Assembly: GCA_900100095.1 (NCBI GenBank) | Contig: FMTN01000007.1 | Location: 1-64,000 of the forward strand | Origin: Lachnospiraceae bacterium C10 | Lineage (GTDB): Bacteria; Bacillota; Clostridia; Lachnospirales; Lachnospiraceae | Reading direction: 5' to 3' | DNA length: 64,000 nt | Shown: piece after piece, positions 45,013 through 53,471 of the stretch | How the letters are laid out: each line of letters begins with the position of its first letter | How positions within the stretch are numbered: the first letter of the stretch is position 1 | Notes under the pieces: generated by a model | Databases searched by the model: none | What the model saw: the letters and a program-made list of their open reading frames with translations, nothing else | Told to the model about the DNA's origin: nothing | Position numbers and translations under genes: made by a program

Positions 45013-45971
45013 ACTTCACACTTTTCTTTGATCGAATTGACATATTCCAATTCTAACCCACATTGCTCTGCAACGAATTCCGGCGAGTTATTCCGAAGAA
45101 GGTTCTTGATCAGTTTCTCTCTTCCTTCTTCGATACCGGACTTTCGGCCTTCTGCGATACCAGCTTCTCGGCCTTCTGCGATTCCAGCTTCTCGGCCCTC
45201 TGCAATTCCAGCTTCTCGGCCTTCTGCGATTCCAGCTTTCCGGCCCTCTTCGATTCCAGCTTCCCAGCCTTCTTCGCGAAGTCCCTTTTCGTATATCTCT
45301 TGATTAAATCCGGATAGCAGCATTCCTCTCGCCTCCCCGATATGTTGGCGAAGATAATCCACCAGATACCCTTCTGCAATGCATCGCTCGACTGCGGCAT
45401 CGACGGACTCTTCCTTTTCCATACCTTGTGCTATGTTCTCTCTGATATATTCCACGAGCTTGGCGTAGCCCTTTAGTTCCGGGCACTTCTCCATCAGCTC
45501 GCGATTATGATTCGTATTAATGTTCACAAAGGATGCGGTCCATTCATATCCTTCCGTCTTACATTCAAAAGAATCTGAAAGCCGGAGATTTTCCCGGTCC
45601 GGTGCATCCTCTCTTCCATTATACAGCACATAATAGAATGGCGCAGGGATTTTGATCCGTTTTTTTCCATAAATATTGAGCTGTCTCTTCTCAAGGTACC
45701 CGTCCATACTATCCGCGTAATATTGCAATCCACGCAGAGGCATGTTGGGATTGATGGTGCTCTGGTGCTCCAGCATCAAAAGGCGCATCTCTACCAATAG
45801 GGCGACATCATTCTTCCTATGCATGAAGACCGCATCCTTTAAAGTGGCAATTTCCAGTTCGGCCGGATCGCTATAATCCGTCCCCAACAGCGCATTAAAA
45901 ATCGATAACCCCCGTTTTGCATCGGAAAACAAATCTGCAAATAAGCTACTTTTATATTCTCTGTTTAACAT
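44997..45971 (-). CDS. Rpn-family PD-(D/E)XK nuclease, full length
   Basis: A 324-aa protein of the Rpn/PD-(D/E)XK transposase-like family. The N-terminal nuclease domain carries D55 (RKNDVALL) and E68-H-Q70 (LMLEHQST), the expected PD-(D/E)XK acidic residues, plus LRGLQYYADSMDGYLEK typical of the clostridial group. From about residue 205 comes the C-terminal region with EAGIAEGR repeats. Rpn proteins are known as toxic, phage-defence-related nucleases; in E. coli a short product from an internal start antagonises the full protein. Here an internal ATG at 45323 (Met217) has GGGGAGGCGAGAGG just upstream and would yield a 108-aa C-terminal product. Two extra copies of this cassette lie downstream. 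Confidence 0.85.
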   Translation of the reverse strand: MLNREYKSSLFADLFSDAKRGLSIFNALLGTDYSDPAELEIATLKDAVFMHRKNDVALLVEMRLLMLEHQSTINPNMPLRGLQYYADSMDGYLEKRQLNIYGKKRIKIPAPFYYVLYNGREDAPDRENLRLSDSFECKTEGYEWTASFVNINTNHNRELMEKCPELKGYAKLVEYIRENIAQGMEKEESVDAAVERCIAEGYLVDYLRQHIGEARGMLLSGFNQEIYEKGLREEGWEAGIEEGRKAGIAEGREAGIAEGREAGIAEGREAGIAEGRKSGIEEGREKLIKNLLRNNSPEFVAEQCGLELEYVNSIKEKCEVCKSL

Positions 45972-46336
45972 AACCCTCCCATTTTCAGCTCTACTCAGTT
46001 GACTTTACCTTCTGTTTCCATGGAAATTTTACCGATCGGTGTGAAAGATACGCTCACGAATCCGTGTGAATCCTTCTGTTACCTCGCTGAGCGTTTCATT
46101 CCGCCAAAACGTCAGACGGAATAAAGAACTTATATAAGATATTTGCATTATAGCACGGTTTGGAGGTGGCAATTCTTAAATCTTTCTAAAAAATATCTAA
46201 ACAGTTTATAAACTTTAACAAAACAAAAATCCCGCTTCCCGTTACACCATGTGGTGTACCTCCTTAGAAATTCAAGGACAATAAATTTAGAATGCACAGG
46301 GTTGAAACGTGGCACGTTATGGGTTGCAATATAAAC
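45972..46336. other. Intergenic region between rpn and higB
   Basis: The 365 nt hold no convincing gene. Visible are a perfect 14-nt palindrome ACACCA-TG-TGGTGT (46244-46257), possibly a HigA operator, and an ATTCCG/CGGAAT hairpin near 46107-46130. The segment GAATCCGTGTGAATCC near 46057 vaguely recalls the middle of repeat family 1, too diverged to call. The rpn promoter must lie in its left part (minus strand). Confidence 0.4.
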
Positions 46337-46604
46337 ATGATAAAATCATTTATTAAAAGAATTTTTTGAAACTGAATCCAAAAGAGGGATTCAACCGGAG
46401 CATGCACCTAAGCTGGGGCGTATGCTCGACCGTTTGGATGCAAGTACGAATGCGCAAGATATGAACTTACCGGGATATCGCCTTCATCAACTTGTCGGTG
46501 ATAAACGTGATATGTGGTTCGTTACCGTGAATGGCAACTGGAGAATGACCTTCTACTTCGAGGGGCAGGATGCATACCTTGTGGATTACATAGATTATTA
46601 CTAG
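46337..46604 (+). pseudogene. higB: HigB-type toxin gene, frameshifted
   Basis: From ATG 46337 the first codons read MIKSFIKR, the usual HigB start, then shift frame in an A/T run near 46359-46368. The correct frame resumes as FETESKRGIQPEHAPKLGRM and continues through LDASTNAQDMNLPGYRLHQL, then GNWRMTFYFEGQDAYLVDY to TAG 46602-46604. One extra nucleotide explains the shift; about four N-terminal residues also seem deleted. HigB is a RelE-fold, ribosome-dependent mRNA interferase. A short 60-aa product from ATG 46422 lacks the N-terminal helix and is probably inactive. Confidence 0.8.
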
Positions 46605-46616
46605 GAGGTGACCAGC

Positions 46617-46913
46617 ATGACTAGAAAACCAACACATCCCGGAAATGTATTTTTAGAGGATGTACTGAAACCATTGAATCTAACCATAACAGAAGCGGCG
46701 ACTATGCTTGGGGTTAGTCGAAAAGCTCTGTCGGAATTTGTTAATGAAAAAGCGTCCTTAAGTCCGGAGATGGCAATTCGAATCAGTAAAGCAACGAATA
46801 CTACAGCTGAAAGCTGGATGAATATGCAGCAAAAACTCACCTTATGGAAGACAAGAATGCAAGAGCCTACCAATATCATTCCTTTCCCATTGCCTGATTG
46901 TCAGGAAGACTAA
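46617..46913 (+). CDS. higA: HigA-type antitoxin
   Basis: A 98-aa XRE-type DNA-binding antitoxin of the HigA family. ATG 46617 lies 8 nt after AGGAGG (46603-46608); an upstream in-frame GTG overlaps that site. The opening RKPTHPGNVFLEDVLKPLNL is the family signature, the HTH is ITEAATMLGVSRKALSEFVN, and MAIRISKATNTTAESWMNMQ follows. It normally binds HigB and represses the operon. It is intact although higB is broken, as is common for decaying toxin-antitoxin loci. Its stop is 2 nt before a family 2 palindrome. Confidence 0.9.
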   Translation: MTRKPTHPGNVFLEDVLKPLNLTITEAATMLGVSRKALSEFVNEKASLSPEMAIRISKATNTTAESWMNMQQKLTLWKTRMQEPTNIIPFPLPDCQED

Positions 46914-46915
46914 GG

Positions 46916-46943
46916 AATCGAGTAGGAGTCAGCTTACTCGATT
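46916..46943. repeat. Repeat family 2 palindrome, copy 1
   Basis: AATCGAGTAGG-AGTCAG-CTTACTCGATT, 2 nt after the higA stop. It differs from the other two copies by one base in the right arm. Confidence 0.85.
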
Positions 46944-47060
46944 GACATTCTACACCTCAATATCTTTCAAAGTTCGTTCTTTTTCTTTTATACTTTCGGA
47001 AAATTTCCATTATAATAGTGGAAGGAGCTGTAATTGGAGAAAGATACGAAGGGGGTATCT

Positions 47061-48464
47061 ATGAGTAAAAAATTCGATTGGCGGATGGTTTTACTTTTTA
47101 TCGCATTGCTGTGTGTTACGGTAGGATGTGCATCAAATGTAAAAGGCGCTTCTTCGGATAAGGCGATTGTGAAAGCAGAGAAGCGAGCCGAAAAGGTGAA
47201 AGCCAAGAAGAGTTATTATGGAGCACTCCGGGTCAAGGGAACGTATCTGACGGATCAAAAGGGGAAGAAGGTCGTCCTTAAGGGGATTAGTACCCATGGA
47301 CTTCAGTGGTTTCCGGAATATGTTAATGAGAAGACATTTCGTGATCTGCACGATACTTTTCATATGAACCTGGTTCGCCTTGCGTTGTATACCGATGAGA
47401 ATGGTTACTGCAGTGGCGGAGATAAAAAGGAACTTGAGAAAGTCATTGACCGGGGAGTAAGGGCTGCCACGAAACATCAGATGTATGTGATCATTGACTG
47501 GCATGTGCTTCACGATCTGACTCCAAAGAAATACGAGAAGCAGGCGAAGAGTTTTTTTAAGAAGATGGCAAAAAAGTATCGAAAGAATCCACATGTGATT
47601 TATGAGATCTGTAATGAGCCAAACGGTGGCACCGGTTGGGAAGAGATTCGCAGTTACGCCAAGAAGATTATTCCGGTCATACATAAGTACAATAAAAATG
47701 CAGTAGTTCTTGTGGGAACACCGAATTGGAGTCAGGAACTGTTGGATGCTGCAAAGAATCCATTGCCGAAAACCGGAAAGTATAAGAATGTTATGTATAC
47801 CCTTCATTTTTATGCGACAACACATAGGGATGAACTTCGGACAAAATTGAAGCAGGCCCATGAGCAAAAGCTGCCTGTTTTTGTATCTGAATTTGGAATC
47901 TGTGATGCCAGTGGGAATGGCAGCATTGATAAGCAACAGGCGAACCAATGGATGGCCCTTTTGAATCAGTATAAGATCAGTTACGCCAATTGGAGTTTGT
48001 GTAATAAGGACGAAGCTGCTTCATTCCTGAAACCTTCCTGTAAGAAATTATACGGATTTAAGACGAGCGATCTTAGTACATCCGGAAAATGGCTGACAAA
48101 GGTTCTTACCGGTAGCGGAAAGGTTACGGCAAAGACGAAAACCAATACTGAGATTATTGCCTCCAAGAAGGCTGATGCGCACCTTTGGGTAAAAGCAAAG
48201 GTTACAGGTGAATGGGAAAGTAATGGGAAGCAGTTCCTTCAATATTCCCTTAGCCTTCGAAATGATGGGTCTAAAGATATAAAGGATTGGCAGGTGAAAC
48301 TCTCTTTTAAAACGAAAGTTAAGATTGTAAATCACTGGAATGGGAATGCGCAGGTGAATGGTAAAACGATTACGTTAACTCCGGTAGATTACAACAGAAC
48401 TGCTGTATCTGGAAGTACGATAGCAGATATTGGTCTGATTATATGTTATGAAAAGCGTCCTTAG
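47061..48464 (+). CDS. GH5 cellulase lipoprotein with CBM-like domain
   Basis: A 467-aa endoglucanase-type enzyme hydrolysing beta-1,4-glucans at the cell surface. ATG 47061 follows GAAGGGGG; an upstream frame extension hides the signal peptide. The N-terminus has a lipobox TVGC (Cys23), so it is probably a lipoprotein. The GH5 domain shows LALYTDENGY, VIIDWHVLHD, the acid/base in EICNEPNGG (E186) and the nucleophile in VSEFGICD (E277). The last about 95 residues resemble a cellulose-binding domain of CBM2 type (WNGNAQVNGKTITLTPVDYN). No cellulosome dockerin is visible. It sits alone between the higA palindrome and a terminator overlapping its stop codon. Confidence 0.92.
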   Translation: MSKKFDWRMVLLFIALLCVTVGCASNVKGASSDKAIVKAEKRAEKVKAKKSYYGALRVKGTYLTDQKGKKVVLKGISTHGLQWFPEYVNEKTFRDLHDTFHMNLVRLALYTDENGYCSGGDKKELEKVIDRGVRAATKHQMYVIIDWHVLHDLTPKKYEKQAKSFFKKMAKKYRKNPHVIYEICNEPNGGTGWEEIRSYAKKIIPVIHKYNKNAVVLVGTPNWSQELLDAAKNPLPKTGKYKNVMYTLHFYATTHRDELRTKLKQAHEQKLPVFVSEFGICDASGNGSIDKQQANQWMALLNQYKISYANWSLCNKDEAASFLKPSCKKLYGFKTSDLSTSGKWLTKVLTGSGKVTAKTKTNTEIIASKKADAHLWVKAKVTGEWESNGKQFLQYSLSLRNDGSKDIKDWQVKLSFKTKVKIVNHWNGNAQVNGKTITLTPVDYNRTAVSGSTIADIGLIICYEKRP

Positions 48465-48477
48465 GGCGCTTTTTTTT
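48454..48477 (+). terminator. Terminator overlapping the GH5 stop codon
   Basis: AGCGTCC-TTA-GGGCGCT with eight T; the stop codon TAG lies in the hairpin loop and right arm. Confidence 0.88.
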
Positions 48478-48501
48478 ACTGCTATAGGGATGGAAATAAA
48501 A

Positions 48502-48567
48502 GATGTAAAATATACTTGACATAATGACGGGTGAGGTGTACTATAATCTTACAAGATGTAAGATATA
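48502..48567 (+). promoter_or_regulatory. Promoter with repeated operator-like words
   Basis: TTGACA (48516-48521) and TATAAT (48542-48547) are separated by 20 nt, longer than the usual 17. Two direct repeats GATGTAA[A/G]ATATA flank the core (48502-48514 and 48555-48567), and ATCTTAC-AAGAT-GTAAGAT is an inverted repeat at 48546-48564. These may be operators for the HTH protein encoded downstream. Confidence 0.55.
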
Positions 48568-48620
48568 TTTTACAAACAGTCATTTGTTAAAGGAGGGGTC
48601 ACCTCCGGAGAGGAGATTAT

Positions 48621-49157
48621 ATGTCAAGTTACAGAATTGGAATGTTTGCAGGTTTTCTATTGATCTTTTTGGTAATTGCGTTGGTATCCATTGCGATCCG
48701 AAGGGGAAGAACAGGGCAGAGAGGAGAATATGATGAAAGGCAGGTGCTTTTAAGAGGAAGAGGAATGAAATATGCTTATTTCACACTGATTCTTTTGGAT
48801 GTCGTTTACAGTCTTGCGATTATGGATAGAACAAAGAGTGTGGTTGATCCGGCACTGGTACATATGGGACTGATCTTCTGTTCCGGCTTGGTGTTACTGG
48901 GTTATACGATTTTTACCGATTCATATTGGAGTTTGGGCCTGAAGAATCGTGGAATGTTGATGGGACTTTGGCTAGTGGCGATCTGCTGTATGGCTTTCAG
49001 TGCATATGATAAGATTCGGGGGCGTAAGCTGTTGGTTGATGGACAGCTTACATTTGATGCGGGGGTTCCATTCCTGACCCTTGGTTTTTTGTTGACGTTC
49101 TTTGTTATGCTTCTTATTAAGCATGTGCTGGATCGAAAGGGTGGTGAAGGAGAATGA
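48621..49157 (+). CDS. Multi-pass membrane protein of HTH-linked pair
   Basis: A 178-aa membrane protein with about five hydrophobic segments (GMFAGFLLIFLVIALVSIAI, YAYFTLILLDVVYSLAI, LIFCSGLVLLGYTIF, GLWLVAICCMAFSAY, LTLGFLLTFFVMLLI). A charged cytoplasmic loop RRGRTGQRGEYDERQ lies after the first. Its stop overlaps the ATG of a small HTH regulator (ATGA). Membrane-protein/HTH pairs like this are common in Firmicutes, with functions mostly unknown. GGAGAGGAG precedes ATG 48621. Confidence 0.75.
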   Translation: MSSYRIGMFAGFLLIFLVIALVSIAIRRGRTGQRGEYDERQVLLRGRGMKYAYFTLILLDVVYSLAIMDRTKSVVDPALVHMGLIFCSGLVLLGYTIFTDSYWSLGLKNRGMLMGLWLVAICCMAFSAYDKIRGRKLLVDGQLTFDAGVPFLTLGFLLTFFVMLLIKHVLDRKGGEGE

Positions 49158-49348
49158 AGAACTTGAATATGAAAGCGGCAAGGGCAGGTAAGGATCTCTC
49201 CCAGCAGCAGCTGGCAGATCTGGTTGGAGTCTCCAGACAGACCATCAATGCGATAGAGAAGGGGGATTATAATCCCACCATTCGGCTTTGTATTCAGATT
49301 TGCAAGGTTTTGGATCGTACCCTGGATGAACTTTTTTGGGAAGAGTAG
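49154..49348 (+). CDS. Small XRE/Cro-type HTH regulator
   Basis: A 64-aa single HTH domain. The motif is LSQQQLADLVGVSRQTINAI, followed by EKGDYNPTIRLCIQICKVLD and TLDELFW, the typical YozG/Cro-like short regulator. It overlaps the membrane-protein gene by 4 nt and probably autoregulates through the GATGTAA repeats at 48502 and 48555 (inference). Confidence 0.92.
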   Translation: MKNLNMKAARAGKDLSQQQLADLVGVSRQTINAIEKGDYNPTIRLCIQICKVLDRTLDELFWEE

Positions 49349-49359
49349 GTATATTTATT

Positions 49360-49515
49360 ATGGAAGTAATCGTTGGCCTTATTGCTTTGGTAATTGTAGC
49401 GGTATTTTTCCTTTTCGGAAGATCTCACGTGGAGCGCCTGTTTGACCGCATCGATTGGTGGGAGGGAGAAGAGGAAGAAGAGAAAGAGAACGTTAAGGAA
49501 GAAGAAAAGAAGTAA
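49360..49515 (+). CDS. 51-aa single-TM protein with acidic tail
   Basis: A 51-codon ORF 11 nt after the HTH gene. It begins [20 protein letters not shown] (one membrane segment), then [14 protein letters not shown] and a tail of mostly Glu and Lys. The AT-rich leader has no strong ribosome site. The amphipathic organisation suggests a real micropeptide, perhaps the third member of the membrane/HTH operon. No family recognised. Confidence 0.55.
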   Translation: MEVIVGLIALVIVAVFFLFGRSHVERLFDRIDWWEGEEEEEKENVKEEEKK

Positions 49516-49563
49516 AAAGATTATTAATTCTCATGGATGCCATGAATTATTTTCATGTTTCCG

Positions 49564-49592
49564 TTGTAATGTACTTTTTCAATTGTTATAAT
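49564..49592 (+). promoter_or_regulatory. Promoter of leuCD
   Basis: TTGTAA (49564-49569), a 17-nt spacer and TATAAT (49587-49592). A 15-nt palindrome TCATGG-ATG-CCATGA lies upstream near 49531-49545. No T-box or leader attenuator is evident before leuC. Confidence 0.65.
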
Positions 49593-49634
49593 AATCTACA
49601 AAGATTGACTGAACAGTGGAAAGGAAGAGAGTAT

Positions 49635-50930
49635 ATGGGAATGACAATGACACAGAAGATCCTGGCCAGACATGCAGGACTTACTTCTGTTAAGGCCGGT
49701 CAGCTGATCGAGGCGGACCTGGATCTTGTACTTGGTAATGATATTACCTCACCGGTTGCAATCCATGAGATTTCTAAGATGAAGAAGGAAGGCGTTTTTC
49801 ATAAGGATAAGATTGCGCTTGTGATGGATCATTTTGTGCCGAATAAGGATATCAAGTCGGCAGAACACGTGAAAGAGGTTAGGGAATTTGCCTGCAAGAA
49901 TTGCATCAGCAATTTTTATGATGTGGGTGAGATGGGAATCGAGCATGCCCTCCTGCCGGAAAAAGGCCTTGTTGTAGCAGGAGATGTGGTTATTGGAGCA
50001 GATTCCCATACATGTACCTATGGTGCATTGGGTGCATTTTCAACCGGTGTGGGTTCTACCGATATGGCGGCAGGAATGGCAACCGGTAAGGCCTGGTTTA
50101 AGGTACCTTCTGCTATTAAATTTAATATTACCGGCAAGCCTGCTGCTTTTATCAGTGGCAAGGATGTAATCCTTCATATTATTGGTTTGATTGGGGTGGA
50201 TGGAGCGCTCTATCAGTCCATGGAGTTTGTCGGAGACGGTATTCAGTATCTGTCCATGGATGATCGTTTTGCCATCGCGAATATGGCAATTGAGGCCGGT
50301 GGTAAGAACGGTATTTTCCCGGTGGATGATCTGACGAGAGCCTATATGAAGGAACATTCCGATAAGGAGCCGGTGGAATATGTGGCAGATGAGGATGCAG
50401 AGTATACGGCAGAGTATACCATCGATTTAAGTCAGCTTCGTCCGACGGTTTCCTTCCCGCATCTTCCGGAGAACACCCATACGGTGGATGAGTCTTCAAG
50501 GATTCCGATCGATCAGGTTGTGATTGGCTCCTGCACCAACGGACGGCTTTCTGATCTGGCAGTGGCTGCTCAGATTCTTGCGGGTAAGAAGGTGAAGAAG
50601 GGAATCAGAGTTATTGTGATTCCGGCAACACAGAAGATTTATCTTGATGCGATGGAGAAGGGTTATCTTAAGACCTTTATTGAGGCCGGTGCCATTGTTT
50701 CTACACCGACCTGTGGACCATGCCTTGGTGGATACATGGGTATCCTGGCTGCAGGGGAGCGTTGTGTATCTACAACGAACCGTAACTTTGTAGGGCGTAT
50801 GGGTCACGTGGATTCCGAAGTATATCTGGCAAGCCCGGCAGTTGCAGCAGCGTCTGCTCTGACAGGTTTTATTACAGATCCGGCGGATGTGGTATCCCCT
50901 TCCGATGTGACCGGACCATGGAATGACTAA
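49635..50930 (+). CDS. leuC: 3-isopropylmalate dehydratase large subunit
   Basis: A 431-aa aconitase-family enzyme that isomerises 2- to 3-isopropylmalate in leucine synthesis. ATG 49635 is chosen because AAGGAAGAGAG precedes it and the protein then begins [15 protein letters not shown]; a longer upstream frame is not conserved. The 4Fe-4S cysteines are in [19 protein letters not shown] and [10 protein letters not shown]. Length fits the HacA/LeuC type common in Clostridia. It is followed 21 nt later by leuD. leuA and leuB are not in the window. Confidence 0.95.
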   Translation: MGMTMTQKILARHAGLTSVKAGQLIEADLDLVLGNDITSPVAIHEISKMKKEGVFHKDKIALVMDHFVPNKDIKSAEHVKEVREFACKNCISNFYDVGEMGIEHALLPEKGLVVAGDVVIGADSHTCTYGALGAFSTGVGSTDMAAGMATGKAWFKVPSAIKFNITGKPAAFISGKDVILHIIGLIGVDGALYQSMEFVGDGIQYLSMDDRFAIANMAIEAGGKNGIFPVDDLTRAYMKEHSDKEPVEYVADEDAEYTAEYTIDLSQLRPTVSFPHLPENTHTVDESSRIPIDQVVIGSCTNGRLSDLAVAAQILAGKKVKKGIRVIVIPATQKIYLDAMEKGYLKTFIEAGAIVSTPTCGPCLGGYMGILAAGERCVSTTNRNFVGRMGHVDSEVYLASPAVAAASALTGFITDPADVVSPSDVTGPWND

Positions 50931-50951
50931 GAGGAAGAAAGGAGATACTTC

Positions 50952-51443
50952 ATGCAGGCAGCAAAAGGCAGTGTACATAAATTTGGTGACAATGTGGATA
51001 CGGATGTAATCATTCCGGCAAGATATCTGAATTCTTCCGATCCGAAGGAACTTGCCACACATTGTATGGAAGATATTGACAAAGAATTTGTTCACAATGT
51101 AAAAGAGGGAGACATCATCGTTGCAACAAAGAACTTTGGTTGCGGTTCTTCCCGCGAACATGCACCTATCGCGATCAAGGCATCCGGCGTCAGCTGTGTG
51201 ATTGCAGAGACATTTGCAAGAATTTTCTATCGTAATGCAATTAATATTGGTCTTCCGATTATTGAATGCAAGGAAGCTTCCGAGAAAATCGCGGCAGGAG
51301 ATGTGGTGTCCGTTAATTTTGACACAGGTGTGATTACAGATGAGACAACCGGCGAAAGTTTCGAAGGTCAGGCTTTTCCACCATTTATGCAAAAAATCAT
51401 TGACAGCGAGGGATTAGTGAATTATATTAATAACTCCAACTAG
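50952..51443 (+). CDS. leuD: 3-isopropylmalate dehydratase small subunit
   Basis: A 163-aa partner of LeuC with the swivelling domain that completes the active site. Motifs are [32 protein letters not shown] and [13 protein letters not shown]. Its short length is typical of the HacB/LeuD type paired with short LeuC. AAAGGAG precedes ATG; a long terminator follows. Confidence 0.96.
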   Translation: MQAAKGSVHKFGDNVDTDVIIPARYLNSSDPKELATHCMEDIDKEFVHNVKEGDIIVATKNFGCGSSREHAPIAIKASGVSCVIAETFARIFYRNAINIGLPIIECKEASEKIAAGDVVSVNFDTGVITDETTGESFEGQAFPPFMQKIIDSEGLVNYINNSN

Positions 51444-51464
51444 TATACATAACAACATTTAAAA

Positions 51465-51510
51465 GGAGCTGTGAAAAAATGATTATCTCATTTTTTCACA
51501 GCCCCTTTTT
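51465..51510 (+). terminator. Terminator after leuD
   Basis: A 17-bp stem (GGAGCTGTGAAAAAATGA with TCATTTTTTCACAGCCCC) ends in five T at 51506. Confidence 0.93.
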
Positions 51511-51527
51511 GTCTAACAACGAGTTGA

Positions 51528-51555
51528 AATCGAGTAGGAGTCAGCCTACTCGATT
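51528..51555. repeat. Repeat family 2 palindrome, copy 2
   Basis: AATCGAGTAGG-AGTCAG-CCTACTCGATT, ending 1 nt from the stop codon of the convergent DUF4364 gene. The flank ACGAGTTGA resembles that of copy 3. Confidence 0.88.
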
Positions 51556-51556
51556 C

Positions 51557-52072
51557 TTATTGAACCAAAGTGTCCATTAAGCTTTCATATACATCTTCGT
51601 ATCGAACTCTGAAATTCATGCACATGACCTCTGCCTGTTCTCTCGACATGACGTGAAGGTTTAAATCGATCAGAGTATTTCCGTCCTGCGTCAACTTTAG
51701 GTGGACGAGATAACCGCCACCAGGGACACCGTCGTAAGCTGCGGTGATGGTATGGTTTTGTCGCATGGACAATTGCTGTTCTTCAAAAAAGTTTCTTGTA
51801 TCTTCCTCAATGGCAGGAGTGATGCGGTCGTGAAGAAGATATAAGGTTTCGGCGCCGGCGGCCGTTAATTGATAGGTCGGTGCGCCCTCTTCCTCTTTTT
51901 CTATGATGAGTCCGCGTTCCTGCAAAGCGGCGAGCTGATCCTGTCCTGTAAAATAGTCTGTGTAACCTCCATCTACCAGGAAGGAGGAAATCTGAGGTCC
52001 GGTCATAGGAATATCAGATTTGGATAACAGATTCAAAATGGTAATTTTATAAATTAAATCAGGTTCAGCCAT
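51557..52072 (-). CDS. DUF4364 family protein
   Basis: A 171-aa protein of the clostridial DUF4364 family. The N-terminal half is winged-helix-like (IYKITILNLLSKSDIPMTGP, QDQLAALQERGLIIEKEEEG), similar to a PadR/MarR-type DNA-binding region, and the C-terminal half is beta-rich. Function is unknown; a regulator is plausible. It lies 20 nt after malic enzyme on the same strand, so they share a transcript. Confidence 0.85.
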   Translation of the reverse strand: MAEPDLIYKITILNLLSKSDIPMTGPQISSFLVDGGYTDYFTGQDQLAALQERGLIIEKEEEGAPTYQLTAAGAETLYLLHDRITPAIEEDTRNFFEEQQLSMRQNHTITAAYDGVPGGGYLVHLKLTQDGNTLIDLNLHVMSREQAEVMCMNFRVRYEDVYESLMDTLVQ

Positions 52073-52092
52073 AGGATACTCTTTTCTAACAA

Positions 52093-53247
52093 TTAATCAA
52101 TTATGTGACGTTTAACAGCGTCTGAAACAACTTCACATACCCGTGGGTCAAATGCTTCAGGCATAATAAAATCCGCAGAGAGTTTATCTTCCGGAACAAG
52201 GGAAGCAATGGCCTCTGCAGCGGCCAGTTTCATTTCTTCTGTAATCTGTGTGGCGTGGCCTTCCAGCGCACCTTTGAAAATTCCAGGGAAGGCAACAACA
52301 TTGTTGACCTGGTTCGGGAAATCGGAGCGGCCGGTTCCAATCACTTTTGCACCGCCTTCTTTTGCTTCCGGCGGCATGATCTCAGGGGTAGGATTTGCCA
52401 TTGCAAAAAGGATGGCATCCTTGTTCATGGAACCTACCATTTCTTTGGATACGATATTAGGTGCAGAGACACCAACGAAGATATCAGCACCCTTAAGGGC
52501 ATCGGCAAGCGATCCGGTCATACCGGATTTATTGGTGACTTCCATCATTTCCTTCTGCATCCAGTTAAGATCACTGGACTCCTTCGAGAGGATACCGGAT
52601 TTGTCACACATGGTGATGTCGGTAAAACCGTAACGGAGCAACAGCTTTGTAATGGCGATTCCGGCAGAACCGGCGCCGTTTACAACGATACGGCAATCTT
52701 CTTTTTGCTTCTGAACAACTTTGAGAGCATTGATGATTCCGGCAAGAACGACAATGGCAGTTCCATGCTGATCATCATGGAAAACCGGGATGTCCAGCTC
52801 TTTTTTCAGACGTTCTTCAATTTCGAAACAACGTGGAGCGGAAATATCTTCCAGATTGATTCCACCAAAGCCCGGAGCAATTGCCTTGACTGTAGCAACA
52901 ATCTCATCCGGGTCCTGGGTGTCAAGCACGATCGGGAAGGCGTTTACGTTACCGAATTCCTTGAAAAGGACACACTTACCTTCCATGACAGGAAGAGCAG
53001 CCTCCGGTCCGATATTTCCAAGACCTAACACAGCGGAACCATCGGAGACGACAGCCACAGTATTGGCTTTGATGGTGTAGTTGTAGACTTCTTTTTTATC
53101 TTCTGCGATGACACGGCAGGGAGCGGCAACACCGGGAGTGTATGCAATCGCAAGGTCTTCCCGTGAGTCGACCTTCATTTTGGCCTCGGTTGTAAGCTTA
53201 CCGTTCCACTCTTTGTGCATCTGTAATGCTTTTTCGTCGTTTGTCAT
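52093..53247 (-). CDS. NAD(P)-dependent malic enzyme
   Basis: A 384-aa enzyme that oxidatively decarboxylates malate to pyruvate. ATG 53247 gives the usual start MTNDEKALQMHKEWNGKL; a longer upstream frame runs into non-homologous sequence. Conserved segments are AYTPGVAAPCR, SDGSAVLGLGNIG, PVFHDDQHGTA (metal site), VVNGAGSAGIAITKLLL (cofactor site) and ANPTPEIMP. Length is that of the short form without the phosphotransacetylase domain. A GAAAGGACAT site precedes the start. It feeds pyruvate to PFOR or fermentation. Confidence 0.94.
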   Translation of the reverse strand: MTNDEKALQMHKEWNGKLTTEAKMKVDSREDLAIAYTPGVAAPCRVIAEDKKEVYNYTIKANTVAVVSDGSAVLGLGNIGPEAALPVMEGKCVLFKEFGNVNAFPIVLDTQDPDEIVATVKAIAPGFGGINLEDISAPRCFEIEERLKKELDIPVFHDDQHGTAIVVLAGIINALKVVQKQKEDCRIVVNGAGSAGIAITKLLLRYGFTDITMCDKSGILSKESSDLNWMQKEMMEVTNKSGMTGSLADALKGADIFVGVSAPNIVSKEMVGSMNKDAILFAMANPTPEIMPPEAKEGGAKVIGTGRSDFPNQVNNVVAFPGIFKGALEGHATQITEEMKLAAAEAIASLVPEDKLSADFIMPEAFDPRVCEVVSDAVKRHIID

Positions 53248-53316
53248 GTTATGTCCTTTCCGGCAATCGCCATATCTTTTTCCAAACGAATCTATGATAG
53301 CAGATAAAAAAACTCC

Positions 53317-53346
53317 TTGCAAGAATTGGAAGGCAAGTGATATAAT
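53317..53346 (+). promoter_or_regulatory. Candidate rho promoter
   Basis: TTGCAA (53317-53322), an 18-nt spacer and TATAAT (53341-53346). The leader contains TTTTGAT-GA-AATCAAAA, an inverted repeat at about 53407-53423. Confidence 0.55.
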
Positions 53347-53471
53347 TACGCTATTCTATAAAGTTTTCAAAATTTCTTTTACAGTATCTTGTAGTGAATC
53401 CTATGTTTTGATGAAATCAAAATCGCATAGACATTGCTTATTGATGGCTGTCTTTTTTAGAGGAAAGATGT

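Noticed and set aside
44693-45270. Regular short repeats that could suggest a CRISPR array
   Set aside because: The 24-nt units are directly adjacent with no unique spacers, stay in frame and encode EAGIAEGR in a real gene. No cas genes are near.
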